Source of the DNA: Blasia pusilla
Lineage: Eukaryota; Marchantiophyta; Marchantiopsida; Blasiales
DNA: 64,000 nucleotides
Direction of reading: 5' to 3'
NCBI GenBank assembly: GCA_050084515.1
Contig: CM114274.1
Location: forward strand, 24,800,001 to 24,864,000
The notes beneath the pieces were generated by a model. The model had not been told where the DNA came from. It saw only the letters and a program-made list of their open reading frames with translations, and did no database searches. This document shows, piece by piece, positions 22,865 to 33,499 of the stretch (position 1 is the stretch's first letter; each line of letters opens with the position of its first letter). A program made the position numbers and the translations under genes.

Positions 22865-23990
22865 ATTTGTAGGGAGTGGAATCTGCGCAATAACCTCTAC
22901 CTTCGCTGAACGCCTTAACCACTCGGGTATATGGTGTGTCCCAAGTACTCAATCTGCTCCTGAAAGAATCTGCACTTGCCTGGATGTAACTTCAGTCCAT
23001 GTAACTGCAATCGCCGAAACACCTCCTCCAAGTGTCGCTCATGCTCCTCAACCGTGGAACTGAAGATAAGAATATCATCTATGTAACATCGTTCAAAATC
23101 CAAGCCAACCAAAATCTTATCCATCACTCTCTAAAACTCTGCATGCGCGTTCTTCAACCCAAATGGTACGAACCGCCACTGATATAAGCAATCTCTCCCG
23201 AACCGATCTATCCCCCAGAATGTTGTCTTCTCCCTGTCCTCCAAAATGATAGGAAGCTGATGATAGCTAGCACCGAGATCTAAAGTACTGAAGATCTTTG
23301 CATGCCCTACCGCATCAAAGATCTCCTCAGGAGTAGGCATGGCGTACCGATCTGACCTCGTCTGTCGGTTGATAGGACGGTAATCTCCACACATCCCCCT
23401 ATCTGTCCAATTGCCATACATATCCTTCTTCGCCGGCATGACTGTGGCAGATGCATACTCCCCATGTGATAACTCCACAAGTCCTGCCTCCAACAAGTCC
23501 TGACTCTTACTCTGAATCAAGGCTCGCTCCATATCAGAATACCTTTAGGGTCGGCGAAAGATCGGCGTATCACTAGCCAGCTCAATCTGTATCCCGAGAC
23601 CCTTCAGCGTACCCAAAACTCTCTTACTGAAGGCAAAACAACTGACATGCCCTCTCAGAAACCTATGAACTCGCTGTCGCTCTCCTCCTATCAACTTGAG
23701 ACCTATCACAGGCTCCCAAGTCTCCATCGTGACCTCACTCGGAGAGGACGCAACCTCCGGCTTTGGTTGCTATGTAGCAACCCTAGCCACCTCCGCAAGA
23801 GCCACTCCACTTTGACCTCCTACACCATGATCCACATCCAAAAAATGAACATGTGCTACTCTAGCCGCCTTCGCACTCTCTGCTCGAACAACGTCCCAGG
23901 AAGTCCATGGGTGCCTATCTCTCCTCGTCTCACCCCCAGCCAATGCCTATACAGACCCTGTAGGCAACGGTCCAACTCGTGGACGTGACG
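22865..23990 (-). pseudogene. Alpha-1 reverse transcriptase
   Basis: Ty3/gypsy-type RT read in one frame from about 23727 to 22915 with isolated stops. Motifs in order: LVELSHGEYASATVMPAKKD, GDYRPINRQTRSDRYAMPTP, FSTLDLGASYHQL, FVPFGLKNAHAEF followed by TAG (a Gln is usual here), CYIDDILIFSS with the catalytic YxDD, and LKLHPGKCRFFQEQIEYLGH. The RT frame is offset by one base from the gag-PR-methyltransferase frame. Segment 24214-23990 between methyltransferase and RT has stops and no clear domain. Confidence 0.85.
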
Positions 23991-24214
23991 GCATGGATGA
24001 CACTCGCATCCGTCTCTGCTGAGCCATACCTAGGCTGACTTTCCATGTGAGACAGTTGAGGTCCATCGCCTACCCCAACACCTGTCTCCGGGATGCCTCA
24101 GTCGTCCCTGGCACCGCCGTAGTACCGGTAGTGAACCCCATGGCGCGCTCGCGCTCATCATATAGGCTCCTCTAATGCTCCGGTCACCTCATCCCAAATC
24201 ATGCCTGGCCCTCC

Positions 24215-25328
24215 CTAACGAAAGGCATGGGATGCTGGGAAGCTCACCAACATAGGTAAGGCTGCCTTCAACTCCCCCACCCTATTGGCCATGGCCAACG
24301 GTGGTCTATCATCCCGTGTCACCACCTGAGATCGACGCCCTGAGCCCAAAATAGCATCCACTGTGAGATGTGGTGCTCTCTGGACTCCACCGTATGCTTG
24401 ACTCAGTACCTCTGATGGTATTAGGTTCGTCCACCACAATCGTGGATGATGGGCACGTGACCCAACTCTTGCTACATCTAACAACACAGTAGGTCCCAAC
24501 CGGGACCTCACCTGATGTACACTCGTCATCACACGTGCACGAGTGTCTTCCAACAACGGCACGTTCTCCAAAATATACCCTTGAGAACATATCTGACTCT
24601 CTTGCAAGTGTTGTACTACTTGCAGCATCTCCCAAAACATCCTTGACCTCGGATCTTGCAATCCAAATCCTCGGTCAGTTGATGAATGACCTTGACATGG
24701 CCATCCAACAATCACCAAATGAATGGTGCCAACTCTATCCAGATCCTGCGCCCCCACCAAAGAGATATCGGCGGGTAGCGTATGTTGATATCCCCGGACT
24801 ACATATACCGGCAACAACTCAGGATACCTCAGGACCAATCTCGCCACGTGATGTAATGATACTCGCCGCGCGGTCTCATCTCTCTCCACATAAAGGTACT
24901 GATGCACCCGTATGCCCGCCTGCAATAGTGCAGCCAATCCGGTGCTAATCCCTCCGAAGAGATCTAACACCCTAACACCCTCCTTTGGGCACTGCCACAC
25001 AATGGGTGTGGTATCCAGTGGGGTCAATGTCTCCACTCCAAGAGCCCGATCGCCACGTGATTCTCTCTGCTTTGGGATAAAAACATGACTCCACGCTTGC
25101 CTCACGAGGTCGTCGGCACTCCTCTGTAGCTCTCGAGTCGTACCCCATAATGGTGAAGAGGCCTTGCCAACATGGGAAGAGACACCCGCCATGGCCTGTC
25201 TCTCCGTGGGACTATCCGCTACAAGGACATCCTCCGCATGTGCGTTCCCCTCCAACAACTCTCTTGGCCAGCTAACACTACCTGTGAAAGCTGCCAACGT
25301 GGTCACAGACTCGCCTCGTGATCGACCA
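24215..25328 (-). pseudogene. Retroelement-encoded C5-cytosine DNA methyltransferase
   Basis: A SAM-dependent DNA cytosine-5 methyltransferase domain of about 363 codons in the gag-protease frame, after a TGA that most simply derives from CGA. Counting from the first codon at 25306 (GTG, so not a true start): motif I VLDLFGGISTGLAALLQAG at about 113-131, a binding-loop YVERDETARR at 139-148, motif IV VGWPCQGHS with catalytic Cys204, LQDPRSRMFWEML at 216-228, motif VI ENV at 247-249, motif VIII SRAHHPRLWW with Arg284 and Arg289, and a motif X-like LVSFPASHAF near the end. The motif order is canonical, not permuted as in DRM. The F-W-E after motif IV recalls Dnmt3-like enzymes. All core catalytic motifs are intact within this segment. 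It has lost connection to an initiation codon, so it is listed as a pseudogene. Its role is not shown; self-methylation or interference with host silencing are possibilities. Confidence 0.88.
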
Positions 25329-25330
25329 CC

Positions 25331-26200
25331 TCATCTCGCAAACTGCACGGGTAATTGACTCATCCGGCCATCACCTGACCGCCATCCTGGCCGATAAGCA
25401 ACGGTCTCCTCCCACAAGTCAAGGATGAATCCTAGGGGATATAACACTGTACTCCCCACCAACACATCGTACGACTCAGCTGGTGTCATAATCGCACGTA
25501 TGCGCACCATAGCACTATCCGTCGCATGCTCTAGCTGGACTCTGACAACAATCTCATGTCGAGTCATATACTGAGTGGGTGATACGCCCCCAATCGAGGT
25601 CTGTATCTGGAAGGGACAAGGCTCAATGTCGGCCTTCCATAACCCCAACGCTAAACACGCCGCCTTCCCTAACATCAAGGATTGCGCTCCCGAAACAAGT
25701 AGGACGCGCTGCGGATGGTATACTGTCCCCGTCTGACTAACCAAGCGAAATACTCCAGCTCGGTTATCCAATAACACTACTCCAGGTGTCACCACTACTC
25801 GCTCTATGGTCGGTCGAGCTAGCATATCTACCAACTTTGCCGCCGCCGCATGCCATGACTCTGTGAGGAACGTCCCGAGCACCGGCTCTGAGGGCAAGTC
25901 CACCTCCTCCTCAACTACCTCTGAACAAGAAGCAGTCATCTCTCCACGCTCACACAACGTGACGGCCAACCGGAACACCTCAGCTGGTCCAACTCCCAAC
26001 GTCGCCAACTCTATGGCAGAAAATAGTGGAGTCTGACTCACTCTTGTGACCACCTCCAACACTATGGTCGACACTGACTCCACTCGAGCCGGCATAGGAG
26101 TTGTCACTCCAACTCCTCGTGATGTCAACGTAGGTGCCTGAGCTGTAGGCACCGCTGGTTGTCGAGGCACCATCGATGGTGTGTGTAGTGCCTCCGACAA
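25331..26200 (-). pseudogene. Alpha-1 retropepsin-like protease region
   Basis: Same frame as gag and methyltransferase, about 289 codons between two single stops. After a low-complexity N-terminal part comes RVLLVSGAQSLMLGKAACL, the retropepsin active-site segment. The usual D-[ST]-G is V-S-G here: GTT at 25694-25696 replaces an Asp codon by one base. VGSTVLYPLGFILDLWEE and YRPGWRSGDGR follow; I see this tail as characteristic of the family. In aspartic retropepsins loss of the Asp abolishes activity, so this copy cannot process its polyprotein. The stop separating it from gag (26210-26212) is absent in the beta copy. Confidence 0.7.
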
Positions 26201-26209
26201 TGTGAATGA

Positions 26210-27744
26210 CTATGGAACCCTGGCCTGCCGCCCATCGGTCCCCTCTGGTGGATCAATCTCAACTCCACCTCTCGATGGCTCGGTGCCTCTCGCAGCACCC
26301 CGAGTCACCACTGCAGCTGCCTCAACCTGGGCTGCACTACACATAAATCCTGTACTGGCGAGATCCTCACTCGGGTCAGGGTAAGAGGTAGAAGCTGGAG
26401 TCACACTAGCTGATCGCAGCTCCGTGCCTTCCCTTAGCTGCATCATCGTCATGGCAGCAATCCTCTGCTCCAACTGATCGATGCGTGAGAGAAGTGCCGG
26501 CTCTGGTGCTCCTGCTCCATCTCCTCTGGCTGGTGGTGGTCTTGTACCACCACGTCCAGGAAGAACTCCCCAACCTCCTCCAGGACGACCGTCCCCAGGC
26601 CCTCGGCCTACCTCTGGACGTGCCCCTCGGCAAAGGTCAAAACATCTATCCCTAATGTGACCATATCTATGGCAATGGTCACACTGGTGCTGTGGTGGGG
26701 CCATCCTCTGTGGTTCATGAGCAATCGGAGGCGCTGGTGGTCCTCTCCCATGATGTGGGCACTCTCTCTGCCTATGGGCCCCTCCACATGTCCAACAAGA
26801 CCACATCGGTCCCTGCTGGGCAACATATGTAGGTACGTGTCGTTGCCTCATAGGCTCACGGTACCCGCCTTGCTCTCTAGGCACACTGGCCCGCTCCCGT
26901 GATACTGGTGCTCGGTGTGGCATCTGTGGGGTCACCGTGGCTAGTGGACCCATCGACTCTCGAGAAAATCCAGCGGTCATTACCTGCTCCTCACTCATGT
27001 TGAGCTCAATACACTCAGACAACTCAAAGACCACCTCCAATGTGGGCTTCGCTATGTGAATCAGCACTGCATCTCGGACTCTCCTCTGTAGTTCTCGGTC
27101 TAGAACCCGTACCAATACTGGATTGACTGCGCCTCAGTCACTCCAAACGTAGCAATGATCAGCCTCCTCATGCGTGTGAATGCCTTTCTCAGACTCTCAC
27201 CCAATCGTCGCTGAAAATCCTGTAGACTCTTCAACTTGTTGGTGCGTACGCCCTGGTAGCTCTTCCCCAACTGTCGGAAGAACTCCACTGTGGGGCTGAA
27301 GCTGGGTGGCCCTCTACCACCAGAGGTCTCTGCCACATCGTCTGTCTCACTGCCCTCCTCTCCATCTAGTCTCCGGGCTGATGGTGTGTGTCTCTCTCCT
27401 GTCATAATCCCATCATATGCCTCGCGACCACTAGTGGACACATACCCTAGAGCCCAATACATCCTCCAGGCATCGATCTCTACTGAATATAGTGATCGAA
27501 ACTCCATGTAGTCATCCATCGGAGGATCCTCCAAGTGCAGGAACAACCCCTTCCATGCCATGAAAGGGTTGAACCGTGTCGAGGTCCATATCTCTTGGAT
27601 AAAATCATCTAAGTCGATGGTGCCCACTGCACGCGAGAAACGACGCATGCCCCGATGGCCCATGTCGTCCATCTCCTGCCAAGTACTACTGTCTCTGTCT
27701 GTGATCTCGTCACGGACCAGTGTCGATGATGACGATCCAACCAC
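26210..27744 (-). pseudogene. Alpha-1 gag
   Basis: The capsid part (27744-27100) has PTVEFFRQLGKSYQGV, FQRRLGESLRKAFTRMRRL and SIQYWYG. It then shifts by -1 to 27115-26210, which continues RELQRRVRDAVLIHIAKPTL and carries two zinc knuckles, CWTCGGAHRQREC (C-X2-C-X3-H-X4-C) and CDHCHRYGHIRDRC (C-X2-C-X4-H-X4-C). Knuckles bind genomic RNA in the capsid. No ATG opens the frame, since an upstream in-frame TGA precedes the first residues. The beta copy has the same frame offset at the same place (about 12800-12850). Confidence 0.8.
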
Positions 27745-29553
27745 TGATGGATGTCGAGGTAGCTCCTCACGGGTAACCTCTCAGTATCTCACTCCACTCC
27801 GTGTCACACCACTACTACTGCTCGCACTACCCCGTTCTTCCAAACCGTGGAAGAACGCCGTGATGACAAACCCTGTCTCACCCGCTCAAGCACTCAGACT
27901 CATCGAGAGTCTCCCACACGCCTCACTAGCTCACCTATGCTAACATCAATCCCGTGATGACATACCCAGCCTCACGCACGCTCAACACTCAGGCTCACCA
28001 TGAGCCTCCCAAGTGACTCACCTAATGTAGCGACACTCTCTCGGGTCATACACGCGACCCCTACTCGGCAATCGCCGTATATCCACCAACATGCTACACA
28101 TGAAAAGAATCTACACTCGTCACCATCACTGCACCCACCTAGCACCAGCTACTACCCGATACCCAGCACTCTCAATCACACACAACAAGTGCGGGAAAAG
28201 GGACTCGAATGGGTAACATGATCACGCCCTCCAACCTGCTGCACCGTCAACATGCACTCCTCCACATGATATGACAATCTCCGCAACACAACACTCTCCT
28301 CGACCAACACGTCGATCCTCCCGTCACCGAGTGCAAACCACTTGTCGACATCAGCACACTAACTCTCCATCGTCAACCCATCGGTGCAGAGGGTACATCT
28401 TGACCCCAACCATGTAACTCTACTCAACCATGTCGTAGATCTTACCACATATGTCGCTCAACCTGATAGCCCGCCTATCACGTTCATCCTATGCACCATG
28501 TCCAAAGTTCCAACCACGTCGGCCTGGACTTGGTAAGCACACTTGCCACGTCCGTTCTTAAGTTCGCTCTCCCAACTTCACAAGCTTGCGGCTTTGTACT
28601 ACGGCTACTCCTTCCTCGTGTGGGCGCGCCCGTACCTCCCCTTCCTTCTTAACAGCACGGCTCCCTATGGAGCCCCCTATGAACCCACATAATTTGGAGC
28701 CATAATGGCTCTACACAGTGCCCTATGCGGGCTTGGCTCCCCCACGGCCTCGGACCTTGCCACTCCCGTATTCACTCTATCTCCCCCGCTTCTCGAGACG
28801 CAACCCTTCTGCTCCCAACTCCCCTCACATTCACTCCTGCTCCCACACTCCCTTAGGTACGCGGTCCTATGCAAGACCTTCCTACTTCCGCCTCATTCCT
28901 CTCGTACGCCGCCCTATGCTGCTTCGTCCATACTCGCGAATACGGCTCCCTGTGGCGCCGGTGACCCTTTGCAGGCCCCCCCCTCCTTAAATGCGTGAGG
29001 GCCCTATACGCCACTCCCACTCAATCCACCTTCTCCATGCTGCCTGACGTCGCCTTATACGTGCACACAGTCCCCTGGAGGGACTCTTCCCTGTCCGACT
29101 ACATTTACTGCCGGCTTGCCATCCTATGCGGCTAGCCCTGCCTCTACTCGCGTTACTCCCCTGCTTCCTCCCGAGGCACCCGCTTTGATTGCGACTGTAG
29201 TACTGACCGCGCACATAAAACCTAAACCTAACTCAAGTCTAGTGGCTACAACCTAGCTCTCCTGAAGGCTATCATATTCTTGCCCTAACCTTCTCTCTTC
29301 CCGTTTTCCAACCCTCACGCTCACCCATCGATGACACTCTAATGACCCCCGTCGTCACAACCTGCGCTGCACTCTACTCTTGTCCCCCGTCAACCCACAC
29401 CAACGAGATCTAAGAAAAATGGAAAACGACCTTCCGAACAGAAAACAACACACAAAACGTCACACACACGTCTACAGGGGCTCCCCAACCAAGGCAACTC
29501 GCTTGCCTACCTGCAAACAACGAATTCCCACCAGCCCCCTGACATCTTTCTCA
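27745..29553 (-). other. Alpha-1 leader region
   Basis: Lies between the 5' B repeat and gag in element sense. It begins TGAGAAAGATGTCAGGGGGC right after B; the same start occurs in element 3 at 17074. I found no clear tRNA primer-binding site: TGGTGGGAATTCG about 20 bp in begins with TGG but I cannot match it to a plant tRNA 3' end. The region is G/C-rich with repeated GCGGC/CCCTATG-like words at 28620-29000. It ends with AAGTGCGGGAAAAGGGACTC near 28185, also conserved in beta. Confidence 0.6.
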
Positions 29554-30030
29554 TGTAAAAGTAAAGAGTAGTAAAAACGGCACACCCGGCCTAAAACTCC
29601 ACTCCTCAATCTACATCGGCATATCGAGCCTCGTCCACCCTGTGCTATCAAGGAATCCGGACGCTAGCACCCTAGTCCTATCTCACACCCATACAAGGGA
29701 GATGCTCCAACGGCCCAACATGAGAAAGATGGCTTAGGAAAGCCATCTTCCTCTCTTATATAGGGTTGGGAAGATCCAAAAGGCTCTTCCCCTAAAAATA
29801 GCCCTCCCCTTGGTAACCTGCGCGCACATGTTACCACGGGCGGGTGACCTGGTCAACAAGTCACCCGGTTATAAAAGACCTCAACATGAAAGTTGTCAGA
29901 AACGACGTTCCTCACACAATGGACCTATCCTCAATGGACACCGTGGGACAAAGTTACACTCAAGATAGTCCGCTGGCTCCTACGCCCTATCCACGATAGA
30001 TCTCGGCCTATCGGCTACTCAGATGTGACA
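29554..30030 (-). repeat. Alpha-1 B repeat, 5' copy
   Basis: 477 bp matching 20195-20677. It starts TGTCACATCTGAGTAGCC in element sense at 30030. It holds TATATAAG (29755-29762) followed within about 6 bp by the stem-loop GATGGCTTtcctAAGCCATC (29729-29748), presumably near the 5' end of the transcript. It is followed by leader, not by an A repeat, and no A repeat precedes it. Confidence 0.85.
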
Positions 30031-30304
30031 CGTAGCTAGACGGGCTTGAACAAGGTCAGGGCCCCAACAAGGCAACGGCATCTAACTACGTGGCCGGGCA
30101 TGGGCTACATGTGGAAGGAAGCTACGTGGCTGGGCTACGACAAATCCGGCAGACTGGATGGCAACGACGGGACGCAAGAGTCGGCGGGAGCACCGCGGGA
30201 AGCTAGCATAGCATGTTCGAACGGCGACCGGCAGGCCTCCAGGCAAGACGGACAGCGCAGGGCCAGCCCCTCCAAATTTCTATTTTATTTTCTTTTGACT
30301 AAAA
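30031..30304 (-). other. Short segment between alpha-1 and copia element
   Basis: G/C-rich, without recognisable coding motifs. Because the copia element has matching target duplications (30300-30304 and 35515-35519), this segment was originally continuous with 35520-36284, the leader of a beta element, and alpha-1 may have inserted at its left edge. Repeated words such as GCTACGTGGC and CTACGTGGCCGGGC occur at 30093-30150. Confidence 0.45.
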
Positions 30305-30610
30305 TGTAGAAAACTGCTAAAGAAGCATAAGTGGTGGGAAATGGCTCTCACACTTACACACCACCATGGAGAATGAAATTTGCAATGAGAGAATGAGTGG
30401 AGGCTGGTCCCCTTCTCAATTATATAGGGTATGTACAAGCAACCCTAACCTTAATCATAGTCTCGAGTTAGACTAATTGTGATTAACTCACCCTAGTTAA
30501 GATAATCGCGCTTAACTGACTAACCAAGATTAAGCTTCCCTACTTCGTGTGAGTACCAAATATAGCAGTTTAGGTATCTCATCAGCTTGATTGTAACTCA
30601 ATCTTCAATA
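30305..30610 (-). repeat. Copia 3' LTR
   Basis: 306 bp, highly similar to 35205-35514, including GAATGAGTGGAGGCTGGTCC and CAACCCTAACCTTAA. The element-sense start is TATTGAAGATTGAG, one base off the usual TG, and the end is near TTCTACA. Confidence 0.85.
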
Positions 30611-31475
30611 TTCCCCCTCAAGCTCATATCGATATCTCTAACGCCTAAATCATTTCTAAACATCTCAAACTTATCTCTAAACAAGGACTTTGTAAAGATG
30701 TCAGCAATTTGTTGATCTGTACCTATATACACAAGATCTATTTCTCCTGTAACCACTTTCTCTCTGATAAAATAATAGTGCACTTCAACATGCTTTGTAC
30801 GAGCATGAACCACAGGGTTATTAGCAAGCTTGATGCTACTAATATTGTCTGCATATATTACACTAGGTCCTAAGTTACTAACACAAATCTCAACAAGTAA
30901 TCGATGAAGCCACACCGCCTCACATGCTACATTGGTTGCTCCTCTGTACTCAGCCTCTGTTGAAGCCAAAATTATAGTTGCTCTTCCCAAAGTAAATGAA
31001 TAACCAGATGTGGAGTTTCGATCAGACACGCTTCCTGCCCAATCAGCATCTGTGTATCCTTGAAATTGAAAACTCATAGAAGGTTCAAATTGAAGCCGGA
31101 ATTGAATAGAGAATTTCACATATCGCATAATCCTCCGAACAACATCTAGGTGAGGTTTTCGAGGTGCTTGCATAAATTGGCTCACTAGGCCAACACCATA
31201 GCTCAAATCTGGTTTGGTTATAGTTAGATAGATCAAACTTCCAACCATGCGCTTGTATATATTAGAATCTGCAAGCAACTCTCCTTCATCCACTCTTAGC
31301 TTCACACTTTGTTCCAACGGTGTAGAGATTGGCTTACAAGCCGTCATACCATATTTTGAAAGCATATGAAGAGCATATTGTCATTGTAGTAACCATATTA
31401 TCTCCAACCTTGATAAACTCAATATCAAGAAAGTACTTGAGTTCTCTCAAGTCCTTCATATCAAATTCTGCTTGT
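30598..31475 (-). pseudogene. Copia RNase H and RT C-terminus
   Basis: A 255-codon open stretch (31365-30598), overlapping the polypurine tract and the LTR edge. It shows YGMTACKPISTPLEQS, VGSLIYLTITKPDLSYGVGL, YTDADWAGSVSDRNSTSGY, ASTEAEYRGATNVACEAVW, and ADNISSIKLANNPVVHARTK. These are diagnostic for the copia RNase H region. The segment 31475-31366 linking it to the YVDD block is frameshifted. Confidence 0.85.
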
Positions 31476-32406
31476 TACTTAAGCTTGACTTGTTGTACCA
31501 TTTCTTCAGTATTCCCAATAATTAGAAGATCGTCCACATACAACACAATGATAATCGTATGATCTTGTTCTCTCAAGACATATAACGAGGAGTCAGAATC
31601 ACATATGCTAAAACCCAACTCTTGTAGGACGTATGTAATCTTGCCATACCAAGCTCTTAGAGCCCGTATAGAGCTTTCTTCAACCTGCATGCGCGAAATG
31701 GAAACTTGGGATGCTCGTATCCAGATGGTTGAGTCATATATACCTCTCGATATACCTCCTTGTAAAGATCTCCATTCAAGAAGGCATTCTTGACGTCCAT
31801 GTGATATAATCTCCACTTCTTACTTACTGGAATTGCAACCACTGTTCTCGTAGTTGCCATCTTTGCAACATGGTTAAATGTTTCCTCATAATCGATGCCA
31901 TATTGTTGTGCATAGCCCTTAGCCACCAATCTCGCTTTGTATCTATTAATTATACCATCTTGATTGCGCTTGATTTTCTAAACCCATTTGCAATCAATAG
32001 CTTCGATACCAAAAGATATATCAACCAGCTCCCATGTCTGTTGATGTCTTAATGCAGCAAGCTCTTCCTCCATAGTTTCAATCCATTCGACTTTGCTTAC
32101 AGCTTCTTAAAAATAACTCGGCTCTTGTTCTTGAAGGTTAGTCATCATATATGCATGATGTATCGTAAGGAAACCTTCATTTATGAATCTATGAACTGGA
32201 TGGGTAACTCTACTTGATCTACGAAGTTGTTGTTCAGATGTAGATGCCTCTGACACTTGACTCGAGCTCTGATTAGTGTCAACAGAGTGAATACGTACTC
32301 TTCCCGTCCATGGACTCACAGATTTAACTGATGAATCTAGGAACTCTCCTAATCCTGCACTAGTACTTGGGGAAGTTGAAGACAATGTCTGTTGGTTTAC
32401 AGTCAT
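31475..32406 (-). pseudogene. Copia reverse transcriptase
   Basis: RT motifs in two overlapping frames: [59 protein letters not shown], and LYVDDLLIIGN with catalytic aspartates in YVDD. Upstream (32406-32107) is the spacer between integrase and RT, including RRSSRVTHPVHRF. A stop or shift occurs near 31660 and in the segment upstream of 31930. Confidence 0.8.
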
Positions 32407-32593
32407 ATTCTCCCCCTCAACAGATCAATTTAGAGGTGGAATAGGCTTAGATGGAGCATACCATGACTTTAGCTCATTAAAGATAACATCAGACTAATAA
32501 TAAGTTGCCTAGAGGATGGAATGTAGCACTTATATCCCTAAGTTCCATCAGCATAGCCAATGAAGATACATCTTTAGACTTGGGATCTAATTT

Positions 32594-33490
32594 CTAACGT
32601 CTCTCAAAAAGAACATGAGCATAACAAATACAGCCAAATACTTTCAAGAAGGAAAAATCATGTTTACTTCCTGTGAAGACTTCGAATGGAGTTTTATCAT
32701 GAACTCCTACTGTTAGAGTTCGGTTGATTAAGAAGATCGCACATGCTACATCCTCTGCCCAATACTCCTTAGGCATGTTCTTCTCATTCAGCATAGCTCG
32801 TGCCGCTTCAGCAATATGTCGATTCTTCCTCTCAACCACTCCATTTTATTATGGAGTGTTACGACAAGTCACTTGACGTTGGATGTCATTTTGACGTAAA
32901 TAGTCATCAAACTCTCTTGAAAGATACTCTCCTCCTCCATCACAACGCAATTTCAAAATGTGTTCTCTAGTCTGCTTCTCTACTAGAACTCTAAATGTTT
33001 GGAACATTGAGAATACCTCTTACTTGGCTTTCAGAAAGTATACCCATATATACCTAGAGAAGTCATCAATAAATGAAACAAAGTACTGGCAACCACTAAG
33101 GCTATGTTGTGATATTATCCACACATCACTGTGGATCAACTCCAATATCCTATATGCTCTTCTACCTTGCTTTGGAAAAGAAAATCTAGCTTGTTTTCCA
33201 AATTGGCAAGCAAGACATACCTCTAATGTAGAAGGACTCGCTAATTTAGGGAGTCCTATTACTATATTAGATGATGAAAGACTCTATAATCTTTGGAGAT
33301 TCATATGTCCAATTATTTTATGCCACACATTTAGATCTGTGACTTGTTGACCAGTTTGACCATATATTGTTGTTTGAATCTCTGGCATAGAAACATCTAA
33401 TTTGAACATTCTGTCTGATCTAGTTCCTTTGGCTATCATAGTCTGGTCATCCATTGTTTCAATGAAACATCCATCTGCATTAAACTTCAC
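32594..33490 (-). pseudogene. Copia integrase
   Basis: The zinc region shows VWHKIIGHMNLQRL (33490-33284). The core is decayed between 33280 and 32840. ERKNRHIAEAARAMLNEKNM, NRTLTVGVHDKTPFEVFTG and SFLKVFGCICYAHV (32839-32594) match the C-terminal part of copia integrases. In-frame stops lie near 32840 and 32590. Confidence 0.8.
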
Positions 33491-33499
33491 TTAATAACC

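Larger units (their letters stand above)
20056..30030 (-). mobile_element. Ty3/gypsy-like element alpha-1 with DNA methyltransferase and PHD finger
   Basis: About 10 kb, minus strand. Order in element sense: B repeat (29554-30030), leader (27745-29553), gag with two zinc knuckles, protease, C5-cytosine methyltransferase, reverse transcriptase, RNase H, integrase, PHD finger, polypurine tract, then repeats A-B-A (20815 down to 20056). Outer ends are TGTC and GACA. Flanks are GGTA on the left and CGTA on the right, a possible 4-bp target duplication with one mismatch. Gag, protease and methyltransferase share one reading frame, interrupted by single stops and one frameshift; pol changes frame several times. 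The element is therefore non-autonomous now. Classification rests on the gag-PR-RT-RH-IN order typical of Ty3/gypsy and on pol motifs. Confidence 0.85.

Noticed and set aside
28677-29214. Overlapping open frames of 65-97 codons
   Set aside because: They lie in the alpha-1 leader, are compositionally biased, and show no domain or conserved counterpart in element 3.
29554-30030. Simple LTR pair interpretation for alpha-1 (20195-20677 with 29554-30030)
   Set aside because: It leaves the 136-bp A repeat on both sides of the 3' copy unexplained, and the polypurine tract does not adjoin this repeat. I kept the pair as B repeats.
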